DNA of 64,000 nucleotides from Azoamicus sp964456515 (GCA_964456515.1 CAYVZP010000001.1:1-64000); one strand, 5' to 3'. Counted from the first letter of the stretch, positions 10,489-20,057 are shown. Notes: generated from the sequence alone by a model not told the origin. Numbers and translations are program-made.

Positions 10489-11517
10489 TTATTTTATTAA
10501 AAAATAATTTAAATAAAATTTATATTTATAAAAAACTAAAGATTGTCCTGGGATTAGCATGTTTTTTTTATATAAAAATAATAAATAATGGTTTTTTTTA
10601 ATAATTAATAAACATTTTTGTAATTTAGATTGATGTCTTATTTTAAAAAAACATGTGGTTGTTTTTTTTAAGTTAAAACATGTATTAAATGTAATAGTTA
10701 TTTTATTATGCATTAGACATGATATATTATTTTTTGAAACATATAAATTGTTAGATGTAATATCTTTTTTAATAATAAAAAAGTTTTTATTATTATTATA
10801 TAATTTTTCACCTAATGTATAAAAATGTAATCCATTATGTGTTCCAATAATAGTGTTATTATGTATTATAATAATTTTGCCAGTTTTGTTTTTAATATAT
10901 TTTTGTATAAATTTTTTAAAATGTGTATTACCAATGAAACATATGCCCATGCTTTCTTTTTTGTTATAATTAAAGGTATATAACATTTTAATAATAGTTT
11001 TTATATAATATTTAGAGTAATTTGATAATGTGAAAATTATATATTTTAAAATATGTGTTTTAATATTTGATAGAAAATAACTTTGATCTTTAAATGAGTC
11101 AAAACTATTTTGTATATAATATTTATTATTGATATTAAAAATTTTTGAATAATGTCCCGTAGACAAAAATTTAAAATGCAATTTAAATAGGCAGTATTGT
11201 AATAATATTTTAAATTTGATTTTTTTATTGCAGTCAATGTCTGGATTTGGCGTAAAACCTAATTTTAATTTTTTTAAAAATATTAGAAAAACATTTTTCC
11301 AATAATAATTAGATAAATCAATGATATTTAATTTAATTTTAAATTTATTACAAATAAGTAGTGCGTTTTTAAAATCTTTATATGTAATGTGTCCAGAATC
11401 ATTCCAATTTTTCATAAAAATTGCTTCAATATAAAAATCATTTGTTTTTAATATAAATAATGACATTGATGAATCAATTCCACCTGATAATGAAATTAAA
11501 ATTTTTGTTTTATTCAT
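10489..11517 (-). CDS. mnmA: tRNA-specific 2-thiouridylase MnmA
   Basis: Adds sulfur to U34 of Lys, Glu and Gln tRNAs. LISLSGGIDSSMSLFIL (about 7-23) is the PP-loop; NPDIDCNKKIKF and MGICFIGNTHFKKF carry the two catalytic cysteines; TGHYSKI precedes the substrate region. At 342 aa it is near the E. coli length (368). Target tRNAs Lys(UUU) and Glu(UUC) are encoded in this window. A sulfur relay is not visible here. Confidence 0.95.
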   Translation of the reverse strand: MNKTKILISLSGGIDSSMSLFILKTNDFYIEAIFMKNWNDSGHITYKDFKNALLICNKFKIKLNIIDLSNYYWKNVFLIFLKKLKLGFTPNPDIDCNKKIKFKILLQYCLFKLHFKFLSTGHYSKIFNINNKYYIQNSFDSFKDQSYFLSNIKTHILKYIIFTLSNYSKYYIKTIIKMLYTFNYNKKESMGICFIGNTHFKKFIQKYIKNKTGKIIIIHNNTIIGTHNGLHFYTLGEKLYNNNKNFFIIKKDITSNNLYVSKNNISCLMHNKITITFNTCFNLKKTTTCFFKIRHQSKLQKCLLIIKKNHYLLFLYKKNMLIPGQSLVFYKYKFYLNYFLIK

Positions 11518-11591
11518 GAAAATTATTTTAATTTTTTAAAATAAATTATAATATAAAAAATTATAAAAAGAATAATATAATAAAATATAAA

Positions 11592-13832
11592 ATGAAATTA
11601 AAATATATACCTAAAAATGTAGAATTGTTTATACAAAATTTGTGGATTAAAAAAAAGATTTTTCAAATTCAAAATATTAAGACAAAAAAATATTATTGTT
11701 TATCAATGTTTCCATATCCAAGTGGAAAATTACATATAGGACATGTTAGAAATTATACTATTGGTGATATTATTTCTGGATACAAACGACTTAAACAGTA
11801 TACTGTGTTAAATCCAATAGGATGGGATTCATTTGGCATGCCAGCTGAAAATGCAGCAAATAAAAAAAATGTTCATCCTAAATTGTGGACATATGATAAT
11901 ATTAAAAATATGAAAAAACAATTAAAATTATTAGGTTTTAGTTTTGATTGGAGTAGAGAAATAACTACATCTAAGCCTAATTATTATAAATGGGAGCAAT
12001 TATTTTTTATTAAATTATATAAATCTAATTTAATTTATAAAAAAAAAACATTTGTTAATTGGGATCCAGTAGATAAAACTGTATTAGCAAATGAACAGGT
12101 GGTTAATGGAAGAGGGTGGAGATCAAATGTTGTAATAAAACGAAAAAAAATAAATCAATGGTATTTAAAAATAACAGCATATGCTAATGAATTATTAAAT
12201 GATTTAAATATATTAAAAAATTGGCCAGATAAAGTAAAAAGCATGCAAGTAAATTGGATTAATAAAAATATAAAATATGTTATTAAGTTGAATATTATTA
12301 ATAGTAATATTATATTTTATATTACATATAAAAATGTTAGTGATTTAAATAATATAAATTATATTATATTTTTTAAAGAGTATGATCATTGGACTGTCAT
12401 ACACAATAGTTATAATAAACAATTATATATAGTTAATCCAGTGAATAATAATAAAATTTTTATTTTTACCTCTAAATCAGAAAATAAATATAATAAAAAA
12501 TGTTATAAAGAAGGAAGGTCAGATAATTTAATATGTAAAAAAAAACATGAGGTAATAAAACACTTAAAATGTAATGTAATAAAATATATATATTTACGTA
12601 AATTAATATTTAATAAATTAAAAAAAAAGGCAACATTTGATTTGCAAGATTGGTGTATATCACGACAAAGATATTGGGGGACGCCAATTCCTATTATATA
12701 TTGTATAAAATGTGGTGTATTACCAGAAAGTGAAAGATGTATGCCTATTATATTGCCATATATTAAAAATTATAATAATAGATTATTGAAATCAATTAAT
12801 TGTTTTAACAGTACGTATTGTAGTAAATGTAATTTTATTGCATATAGAGAGACAGATACATTTGATACTTTTTTTGAATCATCATGGTATTATATAAAAT
12901 ATTTATGTAAAAAAAATATAAATAAAGATATATTAAATTTATGGTTGCCTGTAGATCAATATATTGGTGGAATAGAACATGCAACAATGCATTTAATATA
13001 TGCTAGATTTTTTCATAAACTTATGAAGGATTTTAATATTATAACATCATTTGAGCCGTTTTCAGTATTATTAACACAGGGTATGGTGTTAATGAATGGT
13101 TTCAAAATGTCTAAATCGAAGGGTAATATAGCTAATCAGGAAAAATTAATATATAAATATGGTGCTGACACATTGCGTTTATTTATAATTTTTGCAGCTC
13201 CTGCAGAACAGTCGTTTGAATGGAATGAAAATGGTATTAATGGATGTAAAAAATTTTTGGCGAAAATATGGCAAATAGCATATAATTTACGAGATATAAA
13301 ATTAAGTAAAGATAATATTAATTTTAATTATTCGATTAAAGAACAAAAAATAATATTAGCTTATAATAATATTTTATTTAAAATTAATTTAATTTTAGAT
13401 AAATCATATTCATTTAATGTAATAGTAGCTTTATTAATGAGTATGTTAAAAATAATAGACCAAATTATAATAATATCTGATGCTTCAAAATATTTATATA
13501 GAATATTATCACAATCATTAATAATTTTGTTGTCACCAATCACACCTCATGTTACAAATTTTATTTGGACTGTAGTTTTAAAGAAAAAGATATATATAAT
13601 AAATGAATTTTTTCCATTAAAAATTTATAATAAAAATAATATAAATATATTTGAATTAATGATTTTAATAAATAATAAATTTAAAATTAAAATTAAAATT
13701 AATCAGGAATTTAATATTAAAATGATGGATCAATATATTTTAAATAATAGTGTTATAAAAAAAACTATTAATAATAAAAAAATTAAAAATATTATATATA
13801 TTAAAAATAAAATTATAAATATAATAGTATGA
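11592..13832 (+). CDS. leuS: Leucyl-tRNA synthetase with a degenerate editing domain
   Basis: Class I synthetase charging tRNA-Leu (UAG and UAA copies occur here). HIGH is in YPSGKLHIGHVRNYTIGD (about 41-58), KMSKS in FKMSKSKGN near 503, zinc ribbons CIKCG and CSKCN surround the catalytic core, and DWCISRQRYWGTP is intact. Length 746 versus about 860 in E. coli. The CP1 editing insert (about 220-350) is short and lacks both hallmarks: the threonine-rich TTRPDT is replaced by ITYKNVS, and GTGAVMxVPxHDxRD is not recognisable. The catalytic half appears healthy, so I read this as an active but editing-deficient enzyme. The stop overlaps the next start by 4 bases. Confidence 0.94.
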   Translation: MKLKYIPKNVELFIQNLWIKKKIFQIQNIKTKKYYCLSMFPYPSGKLHIGHVRNYTIGDIISGYKRLKQYTVLNPIGWDSFGMPAENAANKKNVHPKLWTYDNIKNMKKQLKLLGFSFDWSREITTSKPNYYKWEQLFFIKLYKSNLIYKKKTFVNWDPVDKTVLANEQVVNGRGWRSNVVIKRKKINQWYLKITAYANELLNDLNILKNWPDKVKSMQVNWINKNIKYVIKLNIINSNIIFYITYKNVSDLNNINYIIFFKEYDHWTVIHNSYNKQLYIVNPVNNNKIFIFTSKSENKYNKKCYKEGRSDNLICKKKHEVIKHLKCNVIKYIYLRKLIFNKLKKKATFDLQDWCISRQRYWGTPIPIIYCIKCGVLPESERCMPIILPYIKNYNNRLLKSINCFNSTYCSKCNFIAYRETDTFDTFFESSWYYIKYLCKKNINKDILNLWLPVDQYIGGIEHATMHLIYARFFHKLMKDFNIITSFEPFSVLLTQGMVLMNGFKMSKSKGNIANQEKLIYKYGADTLRLFIIFAAPAEQSFEWNENGINGCKKFLAKIWQIAYNLRDIKLSKDNINFNYSIKEQKIILAYNNILFKINLILDKSYSFNVIVALLMSMLKIIDQIIIISDASKYLYRILSQSLIILLSPITPHVTNFIWTVVLKKKIYIINEFFPLKIYNKNNINIFELMILINNKFKIKIKINQEFNIKMMDQYILNNSVIKKTINNKKIKNIIYIKNKIINIIV

Positions 13833-14644
13833 TTTGTAATATTTTTAATTTATTAATTAACAACAAGCGAGTGTATATATTATTTGATATAAATATGATA
13901 AAAGTGCAGTATTTTAGACAATTAATAAGTAAAATTTATCGATCGTATAATATTATTAATATTAAATTAAATATGTTAAATGGATATTTTATTAATAAAC
14001 AATGTAATAATTTAGTTTTTCATATAATAATATATAATATAATTGATATAAGTAAATTGCTGAAGATAATACAAGATTTGTATGATGTATTAATAATTAA
14101 AAATATAATATTTGTTTGTATAATATACCATCAAATCTTGGCATATCAAAAAATTTGTTTAAAAAAAATTAATATATTGCAGGATTGTACATTGAATAAA
14201 TGTATAACCATTACATGGTTTTTACAATATTTAATTTTTTTTAAATGTAAAATAAGTCGGTTAAATATTTATTTTTTTTTAACAACTTTTAATATTCAAT
14301 TGATAATACAGGATTTGGTAATATTAATAAATAGTCAGTCTTGTTATAAATTAAATAATATTTTATTAAATATTAATTTAAAAAAATATTTAATATTAAA
14401 TATTCAATATATAACTACATTAAAAAAAAATTTGTTTTTATATAAATATTTTAAAGAAACTAATCAAATATTTTTGGTAAAAAAGAAATTTATTTTAAAT
14501 AGTGATATAAATAAAAATTTAATATTAATATATATGCATAATGTTGAAATAAATATTAAAACAAATAATATATCTGATTTTTGGTTTAATATTTTAAATA
14601 TAATAATTTATACACATTTAAACAGGGGGAGTAATGTTAAATAA
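13829..14644 (+). CDS. holA: Probable DNA polymerase III delta subunit
   Basis: Clamp-loader subunit that opens the beta clamp. Assignment is by gene order (leuS-holA-rsfS, with lptE and nadD lost) and faint similarity: RVYILFDINMIKVQYFRQLI resembles the N-terminal AYLLLGxDxLLxQE start, ITWFLQYLIFFKCKISRLN resembles the LPxWIxxRAKxxxLxL helix, and the C-terminal SDFWFNILNIIIYTH fits the family's closing helix. 271 aa is short for HolA (about 340). The I/N/K drift makes the call tentative. Translationally coupled to leuS and rsfS by overlaps. Confidence 0.6.
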   Translation: MICNIFNLLINNKRVYILFDINMIKVQYFRQLISKIYRSYNIINIKLNMLNGYFINKQCNNLVFHIIIYNIIDISKLLKIIQDLYDVLIIKNIIFVCIIYHQILAYQKICLKKINILQDCTLNKCITITWFLQYLIFFKCKISRLNIYFFLTTFNIQLIIQDLVILINSQSCYKLNNILLNINLKKYLILNIQYITTLKKNLFLYKYFKETNQIFLVKKKFILNSDINKNLILIYMHNVEINIKTNNISDFWFNILNIIIYTHLNRGSNVK

Positions 14645-14948
14645 TTTAATTAATTTTTTGAATAAAAATAAAATAAATAATATACAAACATTTAATAATA
14701 ATATAATGAATACAGATTGTATTATAATTGGAACTGGTATGTCAAAAATACATATTAAAGCTGTTTCAAAAAAATTAACACATTATGCAAAAATGAAATA
14801 TAATATTAAAAATATAATAATTGCAGGAGAAAATACCGATTGGATTGTTATAGATTATAGTATATTTATTATACATATTATGATTAAGGTGGCTAGATTG
14901 AAGTATAATATAGAAGATTTGTTAAGTAATAATGATAAAATTATATAA
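14634..14948 (+). CDS. rsfS: Ribosomal silencing factor RsfS
   Basis: Binds uL14 and blocks subunit joining when nutrients are low. IIGTGMSKIHIKAVSKKL (about 31-48), GENTDWIVIDY (about 65-75) and the C-terminal HIMIKVARLKYNIEDLL match the RsfS/Iojap domain (family: VICTGTSxRH, xxWVLIDxGDVVVH). At 104 aa it is normal. A GGGGGAG-like purine run upstream (14627-14632) serves as ribosome-binding site inside holA. Confidence 0.9.
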   Translation: MLNNLINFLNKNKINNIQTFNNNIMNTDCIIIGTGMSKIHIKAVSKKLTHYAKMKYNIKNIIIAGENTDWIVIDYSIFIIHIMIKVARLKYNIEDLLSNNDKII

Positions 14949-15429
14949 ATATATTAGTTATTCAAGGATATTATTAGTTTATATATTTTATTTACATTTC
15001 ATGACAAAGTTAAATTATTTTATTATAAAAAATATCATTAAAATAAGTTTATGTAGTAAAAAAAAAATATTATGTTTAATTAATTGCAAATCATGTAATA
15101 TTTTTTTTTATAAATATAATATACCTATTCAAAAGATTGTTAAAAAACAAAAAAAATATGCAATAAATAGAAATATAGTAATAAATAGTATTTTTATAAT
15201 AAATATTTTTAATATTAATGTAAATTATTATTATAAAAATATTGCATCATGTTTTGAAGTTTTTCAGATTTTAATATTTAAAATAATAAAAAAAAATATT
15301 ATAAATATAGTGAAAAGACAAAAATATATAAAATTATATGATATGATTTTATTTAATAAAAAAATATTTTTGAATGATAAAGCGATTAAAATAAATTTTT
15401 TTTTAAAATATATTTTAAATAAAATATAA
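14932..15429 (+). CDS. Unrecognised protein; possibly a diverged DNA polymerase III chi subunit
   Basis: 165 aa, highly basic and I/N/K/F-rich, with no motif I can name with confidence. Its place after rsfS is that of rlmH, but the SPOUT features and C-terminal YHR of RlmH are absent. From an internal ATG at 15001 (143 aa) the protein begins TKLNYFIIKN and has KKKILCLINCKSCNIFFY and a C-terminal NIVKRQKYIKLYDMILFNKKI, which faintly resemble HolC (FYLL, GKRVLIxxED, ARERYKxYRxxGF). The middle would be about 20 residues shorter than HolC. The start at 14932 overlaps rsfS by 17 bases, implying the gene is expressed with it. Function unknown; HolC is a weak suggestion. Confidence 0.4.
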   Translation: MIKLYKYISYSRILLVYIFYLHFMTKLNYFIIKNIIKISLCSKKKILCLINCKSCNIFFYKYNIPIQKIVKKQKKYAINRNIVINSIFIINIFNINVNYYYKNIASCFEVFQILIFKIIKKNIINIVKRQKYIKLYDMILFNKKIFLNDKAIKINFFLKYILNKI

Positions 15430-15431
15430 AA

Positions 15432-16334
15432 TTATTTATTTTCCTCAATATAGAATATTAGTAATCCAATAAAAAATATTATCATTGATAGAAAAAACCA
15501 TTTAGAAACTATTTCATCAAGTAATAACCAGCCGAAAAATGATGCGAAAAATGGTGTCATTAAACCTGAGAACGTCATAAATGTTGTTGAAAAAAATTTT
15601 AATAAATAGCCAAATAAATTAAAACAAATTATATTAGAGATTAATATACTAATAAAGGTATATATTAAAAATTTATTCCAATTAATTACTGGAAACAAAT
15701 TCCACGATTCATTAAAAATAAAAGAATTACATAAAATTAATATTCCACCAAAAAACATGCTTATAGCATTTGCAAAAAAAAATGAATAACCTAATGTTAT
15801 TATTTTTTTTAAAAAAATCCATCCAAAGACACTGCAAAAAACAGCTAATATTAAAGATAGTTCAGATAATGAAAAAAATAAAACATTAGGTATAAAAAAC
15901 TCATCTGGTGTTTTGGCAAAAATAATTGGAATCAATCCTATAAAACCAATAACTATTCCTAAAAACTTTCTAATTGTTATTTTTTCATTTAAAATAAAAA
16001 AGGCAACAACAGATGTAATAAAAGGTGATAAACTATAAATGATACATGCTTTAGATGAGGAAATGTTATTTAAACCCCAGATTTCTAAAATACTATTTAA
16101 ATAAATATTAAAAAAAGATAAATAAATAAAAAATTTAATATCAGATATTTTAATTTTTTTTATACCTATATTAAAACTAAAACTTAAAAACATTAGTAAT
16201 GCTCCAGCAATAGTCATTCTAAATCCAATTAAAAAAAATGGTTCAGAATATGTTAAACTAATTTTTTGTAATGAAAAAATACTAGCAAATAGAGCAAATA
16301 ATAATATAACTAAAAAAAATTTAAATGCTTTCAA
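15432..16334 (-). CDS. EamA/DMT-superfamily permease
   Basis: 300 aa, predicted as ten membrane helices in two repeated halves: each half has the EamA pattern (first half: FLIGFRMTIAGALLMFL, SSKACIIYSLSPFITSVVAFFILNEKIT; second half: ISNIICFNLFGYLLKFF, MTFSGLMTPFFASFFGWLLLDEIV). Substrate is not predictable from sequence; relatives in obligate intracellular bacteria import S-adenosylmethionine or other metabolites, others export. The protein looks less eroded than its neighbours. Convergent with the upstream gene (2 bases apart) and followed divergently by rpsO. Confidence 0.88.
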   Translation of the reverse strand: MKAFKFFLVILLFALFASIFSLQKISLTYSEPFFLIGFRMTIAGALLMFLSFSFNIGIKKIKISDIKFFIYLSFFNIYLNSILEIWGLNNISSSKACIIYSLSPFITSVVAFFILNEKITIRKFLGIVIGFIGLIPIIFAKTPDEFFIPNVLFFSLSELSLILAVFCSVFGWIFLKKIITLGYSFFFANAISMFFGGILILCNSFIFNESWNLFPVINWNKFLIYTFISILISNIICFNLFGYLLKFFSTTFMTFSGLMTPFFASFFGWLLLDEIVSKWFFLSMIIFFIGLLIFYIEENK

Positions 16335-16443
16335 AATATAATATCTATAAAACCTTTATTTAAAATATAATAATTTTATTTTAGTTAGTCAAAATTAAAT
16401 TATACATTAAAAATATATATAAATTTATATATGGAGAATAATA

Positions 16444-16710
16444 GTGCTGAATTTAAAAAATTATGATGATATAATTAAACAATTTCAATTTAATAAATGT
16501 GATAATGGATCAACTCAAGTTCAAATAATTTTATTTTCAAAAAAAATTGCAAAATTAATGGAACATTTTAAAATATTTAAAAAAGATCTTCATTCAAAAC
16601 GTGGTTTAATGGATGCAGTAAATAAAAGAAAAAAAATGTTAAAATATATAAAAAAAAATGATTTTATTAAATATAAAGAAATAATAAATGTGTTAAATAT
16701 ACGAAAATAA
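16444..16710 (+). CDS. rpsO: Ribosomal protein uS15
   Basis: Primary 16S-binding protein. NGSTQVQIILFSKKIAKLMEHFK and HSKRGLMDAVNKRKKMLKYIKK are the conserved helices; 88 aa is the usual size. The start is GTG at 16444, supported by TGGAG at 16432-16436 upstream; no ATG is suitable. Confidence 0.95.
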   Translation: MLNLKNYDDIIKQFQFNKCDNGSTQVQIILFSKKIAKLMEHFKIFKKDLHSKRGLMDAVNKRKKMLKYIKKNDFIKYKEIINVLNIRK

Positions 16711-16775
16711 TATTATTATATTGATAAGTTTATTATTTTTTTAATAAATAGTGATATTTTATATAGTTTAAAATA

Positions 16776-16858
16776 GCGAAAGTGGCGAAATGGTAGACGC
16801 GCTGGATTTAGGGTTCAGTAGGATTATTCCTGTAAGAGTTCAAGTCTCTTCTTTCGCA
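16776..16858 (+). tRNA. tRNA-Leu(UAG)
   Basis: Acceptor GCGAAAG pairs with CTTTCGC; anticodon stem CTGGA/TTCAG encloses the loop TTTAGGG with anticodon TAG; long variable arm (TAGGATTATTCCTGTA) as in class II tRNAs; T-loop TTCAAGT. CCA is not encoded. Confidence 0.97.
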
Positions 16859-16877
16859 TATTAATAGGTTTTATTAT

Positions 16878-18154
16878 ATGGAAACTAATTTTATTAAAAA
16901 AAAAGAATTAAATAGAGAAATAATATTAAATATATCTAAAAAAAATATTACTAAAAAAATATTACTAAAAAAAAATGAATTATCAAAGACGTTAAATATT
17001 AAAGGTTTTAGAAAGGGTTTTATTCCATTAAATATTATAACAAAATTTTTTGGTGAGGAAATTTATAATAATATAATAAATAAAATTATTAATGATGAAT
17101 TTAATACTATAATTAAACAGAAACAANNNNNNNNNNNNNNNNNNNNNNNNNNNNNNNNNNNNNNNNNNNNNNNNNNNNNNNNNNNNNNNNNNNNNNNNNN
17201 NNNNNNNNNNNNNNNNNNNNNNNNNNTATAATAAATAAAATTATTAATGATGAATTTAATACTATAATTAAACAGAAACAAATTTCGGTTGTTAATAATC
17301 CTAAACAAAAAATTATAGAAGAAAATAAAGATTTTATTAAAATATTGTTGGAATTTGAAGTGTTTCCATATATTAAAATAAATTTAAATAATTTAAAAAT
17401 AAAGAAGTATTTTGTAACTATTACTGATACAGATATTGTTAACGAGATTGATAAATTAAGATCTTTACATGGTCAATGGATTAATAATCATTTAATATGT
17501 GAAAAAAATAATATTGTGACTATAGATTTATATAATAAAATACATGATAAAATATTATTTGTTTATGAAAATAAATCTTTTAAATTAGATTTAAGTAATG
17601 ATGATATAAAATTAAAAAATTTTTTACTTAATAAAAAATTAAAACATACATATGATTATAATTTTAATAATGATAAATTATTTCTTAGAATAAAAAATAT
17701 ACAGAAAAATAAATTATCGAAAATAGATAATATGTTTTTTGAAAAAATAAAATTTAATAATAAAAGCGAGTTAAATTTAAATGATTTTATTAAAAATAAA
17801 CTAAATTTACAAATAAATAATATATCAGAAAATTTATTACAAAAAGATTTATTAACAGAATTATTAAATATGCATAAATTTATATTACCTAAAACACTTC
17901 TTGAAAATAATAATAATGATATTAGCACGCTTAAAATACAATTAATATTTAAACAAATTAAAAAAGATTTTAATATAAATGTTTCTGATATTGAAATAAA
18001 CAAAGAGATTAAAAACATTAATATTAATAAAGATCAAATTAATGATATTACAAATAAAATAATGTTTAATAAAATTATAAAAATAATAAAAACAAAAATA
18101 TCAATTGATTATAATGAAATATGTTTGAAAACATTATTTAAAAAAGTGAATTAA
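16878..18154 (+). CDS. tig: Trigger factor, interrupted by a false assembly gap
   Basis: Ribosome-bound chaperone and prolyl isomerase. The ribosome-binding signature GFRKGFIPLNIITKFFGEE (about 47-65) is present; LEFEVFPYIKI follows where the family has SVEFEVYPEV. A run of 100 N (17127-17226) splits the gene, but the 55 bases before and after it are identical. Removing the N and one copy keeps frame and yields about 373 aa with KQKQ-ISVVNNP continuous, matching family alignment. E. coli TF is 432 aa; the missing part is in the C-terminal and PPIase regions. Head of tig-clpP-clpX; clpP starts 1 base after its stop. Confidence 0.9.
17072..17281. repeat. 55-base identical flanks of an artefactual N-gap in tig
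   Basis: Bases 17072-17126 and 17227-17281 are identical, separated by exactly 100 N. This is what is seen when two contigs sharing a 55-base end overlap are scaffolded instead of merged. The repeat is not biological. Confidence 0.9.
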
Positions 18155-18155
18155 A

Positions 18156-18755
18156 ATGACTATTGTAAATTCTAATGTAATACCGATTGTAATAGAACAG
18201 ACTAATAAAGGTGAAAGAGCTTATGATATTTTTTCACGTTTATTAAAAGAAAGAATTATTTTTATAACTGGTGAAATTAATGATGCTGTATCTAGTATTA
18301 TAATTTCTCAATTATTGTTTTTAGAATCAGAGGATCAAAATAAAGATATATCTATATATATTAATTCGCCGGGAGGTTCTGTTGTTTCCGGATTATCTAT
18401 ATATGATACAATGCAATTTATTAAACCTAATATTAATACTATAGCTATAGGACAGGCTTGTAGTATGGGTGCTTTATTATTATGTGCTGGATATCATACT
18501 AAACGATATGCTTTGCCAAATTCACGAATCATGATACATCAACCGATAGGTGGTTATTATGGACAGGCAACTGATGTTACAATACATGCAAAAGAAATGT
18601 TAAAAATAAAAAGAAAATTGAATATGATTTTAGTTAGACATACAGGTAAAACAATTACAAAAATATCAAAGGATGTGGAGCGCGATAAATTTATGTCACC
18701 TATTGAGGCTGTAGAATATGGAATTATAGACAAAATAATTAAAGTAAGAGAATAA
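18156..18755 (+). CDS. clpP: ATP-dependent Clp protease proteolytic subunit
   Basis: Barrel serine protease working with ClpX. GQACSMGALLL holds the nucleophile Ser (about 103), MIHQPIGGYYGQATD the His (about 128), and RDKFMSPIEAVEYGIID the Asp. INSPGGSV is the oxyanion-hole segment. At 199 aa it is near E. coli (207) and lacks an obvious propeptide. It sits between tig and clpX; tmRNA, which supplies one class of its substrates, is encoded further on. Confidence 0.98.
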   Translation: MTIVNSNVIPIVIEQTNKGERAYDIFSRLLKERIIFITGEINDAVSSIIISQLLFLESEDQNKDISIYINSPGGSVVSGLSIYDTMQFIKPNINTIAIGQACSMGALLLCAGYHTKRYALPNSRIMIHQPIGGYYGQATDVTIHAKEMLKIKRKLNMILVRHTGKTITKISKDVERDKFMSPIEAVEYGIIDKIIKVRE

Positions 18756-18768
18756 ATTAAAAATTAAT

Positions 18769-20004
18769 ATGAATACGAAAATTAAAAAAAAAATATTTTT
18801 CTGTTCTTTTTGTGAAAAAAATCAATATGAAATAAAAAAATTGATAGCTGGTCCTGATGTATTAATATGTGATGAATGTATAGAGTTATGTAGTGATATA
18901 ATAGATGGAACAATAAAAAAAGAATCTGATATAAAAAAAATGAAACTACCAACACCAATTGAAATAAATAAAGTGTTGGATAAATTTATAATATATCAAT
19001 GTAATGCTAAAAAAATTTTATCTGTGGCAGTTTATAATCATTATAAAAGATTGCAAAATATAAATAATGTAAATGATATAACTGATATAAAAATAAATAA
19101 AAGTAATATTCTTTTAATAGGTCCGTCTGGTAGTGGTAAAACATTGTTAGCTGAAACATTAGCAAAAATTTTAAATGTTCCATTTGCAATTACTGATGCC
19201 ACGACATTAACAGAGGCTGGGTATGTTGGCGAGGATGTTGATAATATAATACATAAATTATTACAAAATTGTGATTATGATTATGAAAAAGCTGAAAAGG
19301 GTATTATATATATAGATGAAATAGATAAAATATGTAAAAAAAGTGAAAATCCTTCTACAACACGTGATGTTTCAGGTGAAGGTGTTCAGCAATCATTATT
19401 AAAATTAATAGAAGGAACTATTTCTTCACCTCAACTTCAGGGTAGTAGAAAACATCAACAAGAAGAACCAATTTCTGTAAATACATTAGAAATTTTATTT
19501 ATATGTGGTGGAACATTTATTGGTTTAGATAATATAATATCACACAGATTAAATAAAAGTGGAATAGGATTTTCAGCGAAACTTAAAAATGAAAATGTTG
19601 AATCAAATATTTTTCAATATATAGAGCCAGAAGATTTAATAAAATATGGTTTAATACCAGAGTTTGTTGGCAGGTTACCAGTTATAAGTATATTAAAACA
19701 ATTAGATGGTAATGCTTTAATTGATATATTAATTAAACCTAAAAACGCTTTAATTAAACAATATATTAAATTATTTAAACTTGATGATATAGATTTGATT
19801 TTTAAAAAAGATTCTTTAAGAATGATAGCAGAAAAATCAAAAAATATGAAATCTGGTGCTCGTGGTTTAAGATCTGTTTTAGAAAATAGTTTATTAGATA
19901 TAATGTATAATTTACCGACAATTAAAAAAAAAATACATAAGATAATAATTAATACCTCTGTAATTAAAAATTATATTAAACCTATTTTAATATATAAAGA
20001 TTAA
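18769..20004 (+). CDS. clpX: ClpX, ATPase subunit of Clp protease
   Basis: AAA+ unfoldase. N-terminal zinc-binding domain with CSFCEKNQYE and CDECIELC; Walker A GPSGSGKT (about 118-125); Walker B IIYIDEIDKI; sensor 2 region SGARGLRSVLE near the end. GYVGEDV and the pore segment GTISSPQLQGSRKHQQ are seen (GYVG-type loop retained). At 411 aa it is full length (E. coli 424). Follows clpP by 13 bases. Lon is not next to it. Confidence 0.98.
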   Translation: MNTKIKKKIFFCSFCEKNQYEIKKLIAGPDVLICDECIELCSDIIDGTIKKESDIKKMKLPTPIEINKVLDKFIIYQCNAKKILSVAVYNHYKRLQNINNVNDITDIKINKSNILLIGPSGSGKTLLAETLAKILNVPFAITDATTLTEAGYVGEDVDNIIHKLLQNCDYDYEKAEKGIIYIDEIDKICKKSENPSTTRDVSGEGVQQSLLKLIEGTISSPQLQGSRKHQQEEPISVNTLEILFICGGTFIGLDNIISHRLNKSGIGFSAKLKNENVESNIFQYIEPEDLIKYGLIPEFVGRLPVISILKQLDGNALIDILIKPKNALIKQYIKLFKLDDIDLIFKKDSLRMIAEKSKNMKSGARGLRSVLENSLLDIMYNLPTIKKKIHKIIINTSVIKNYIKPILIYKD

Positions 20005-20029
20005 TTTAGTTTAATGTATAACATTATAA

Positions 20030-20057
20030 CTTGAATATTTAAAAAAAATCCCCATCT
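20030..20057 (+). promoter_or_regulatory. Sigma-32 (heat-shock) type promoter of grpE-dnaK-dnaJ
   Basis: CTTGAAT (20030-20036), a 13-base spacer, then CCCCATCTT (20050-20058). Both boxes match the E. coli sigma-32 consensus (CTTGAAA / CCCCATnT) almost exactly, and CCCC is strikingly rare in this AT-rich sequence. It lies about 36 bases upstream of grpE, at the head of the chaperone genes. Confidence 0.8.

Noticed and set aside
14932..15429. Assignment as rlmH from gene order
   Set aside because: No SPOUT-fold glycines and no conserved C-terminal HR motif; the protein does not look like RlmH.
17063..17308. Minus-strand ORF spanning the first gap
   Set aside because: Shadow of tig created by N translation.
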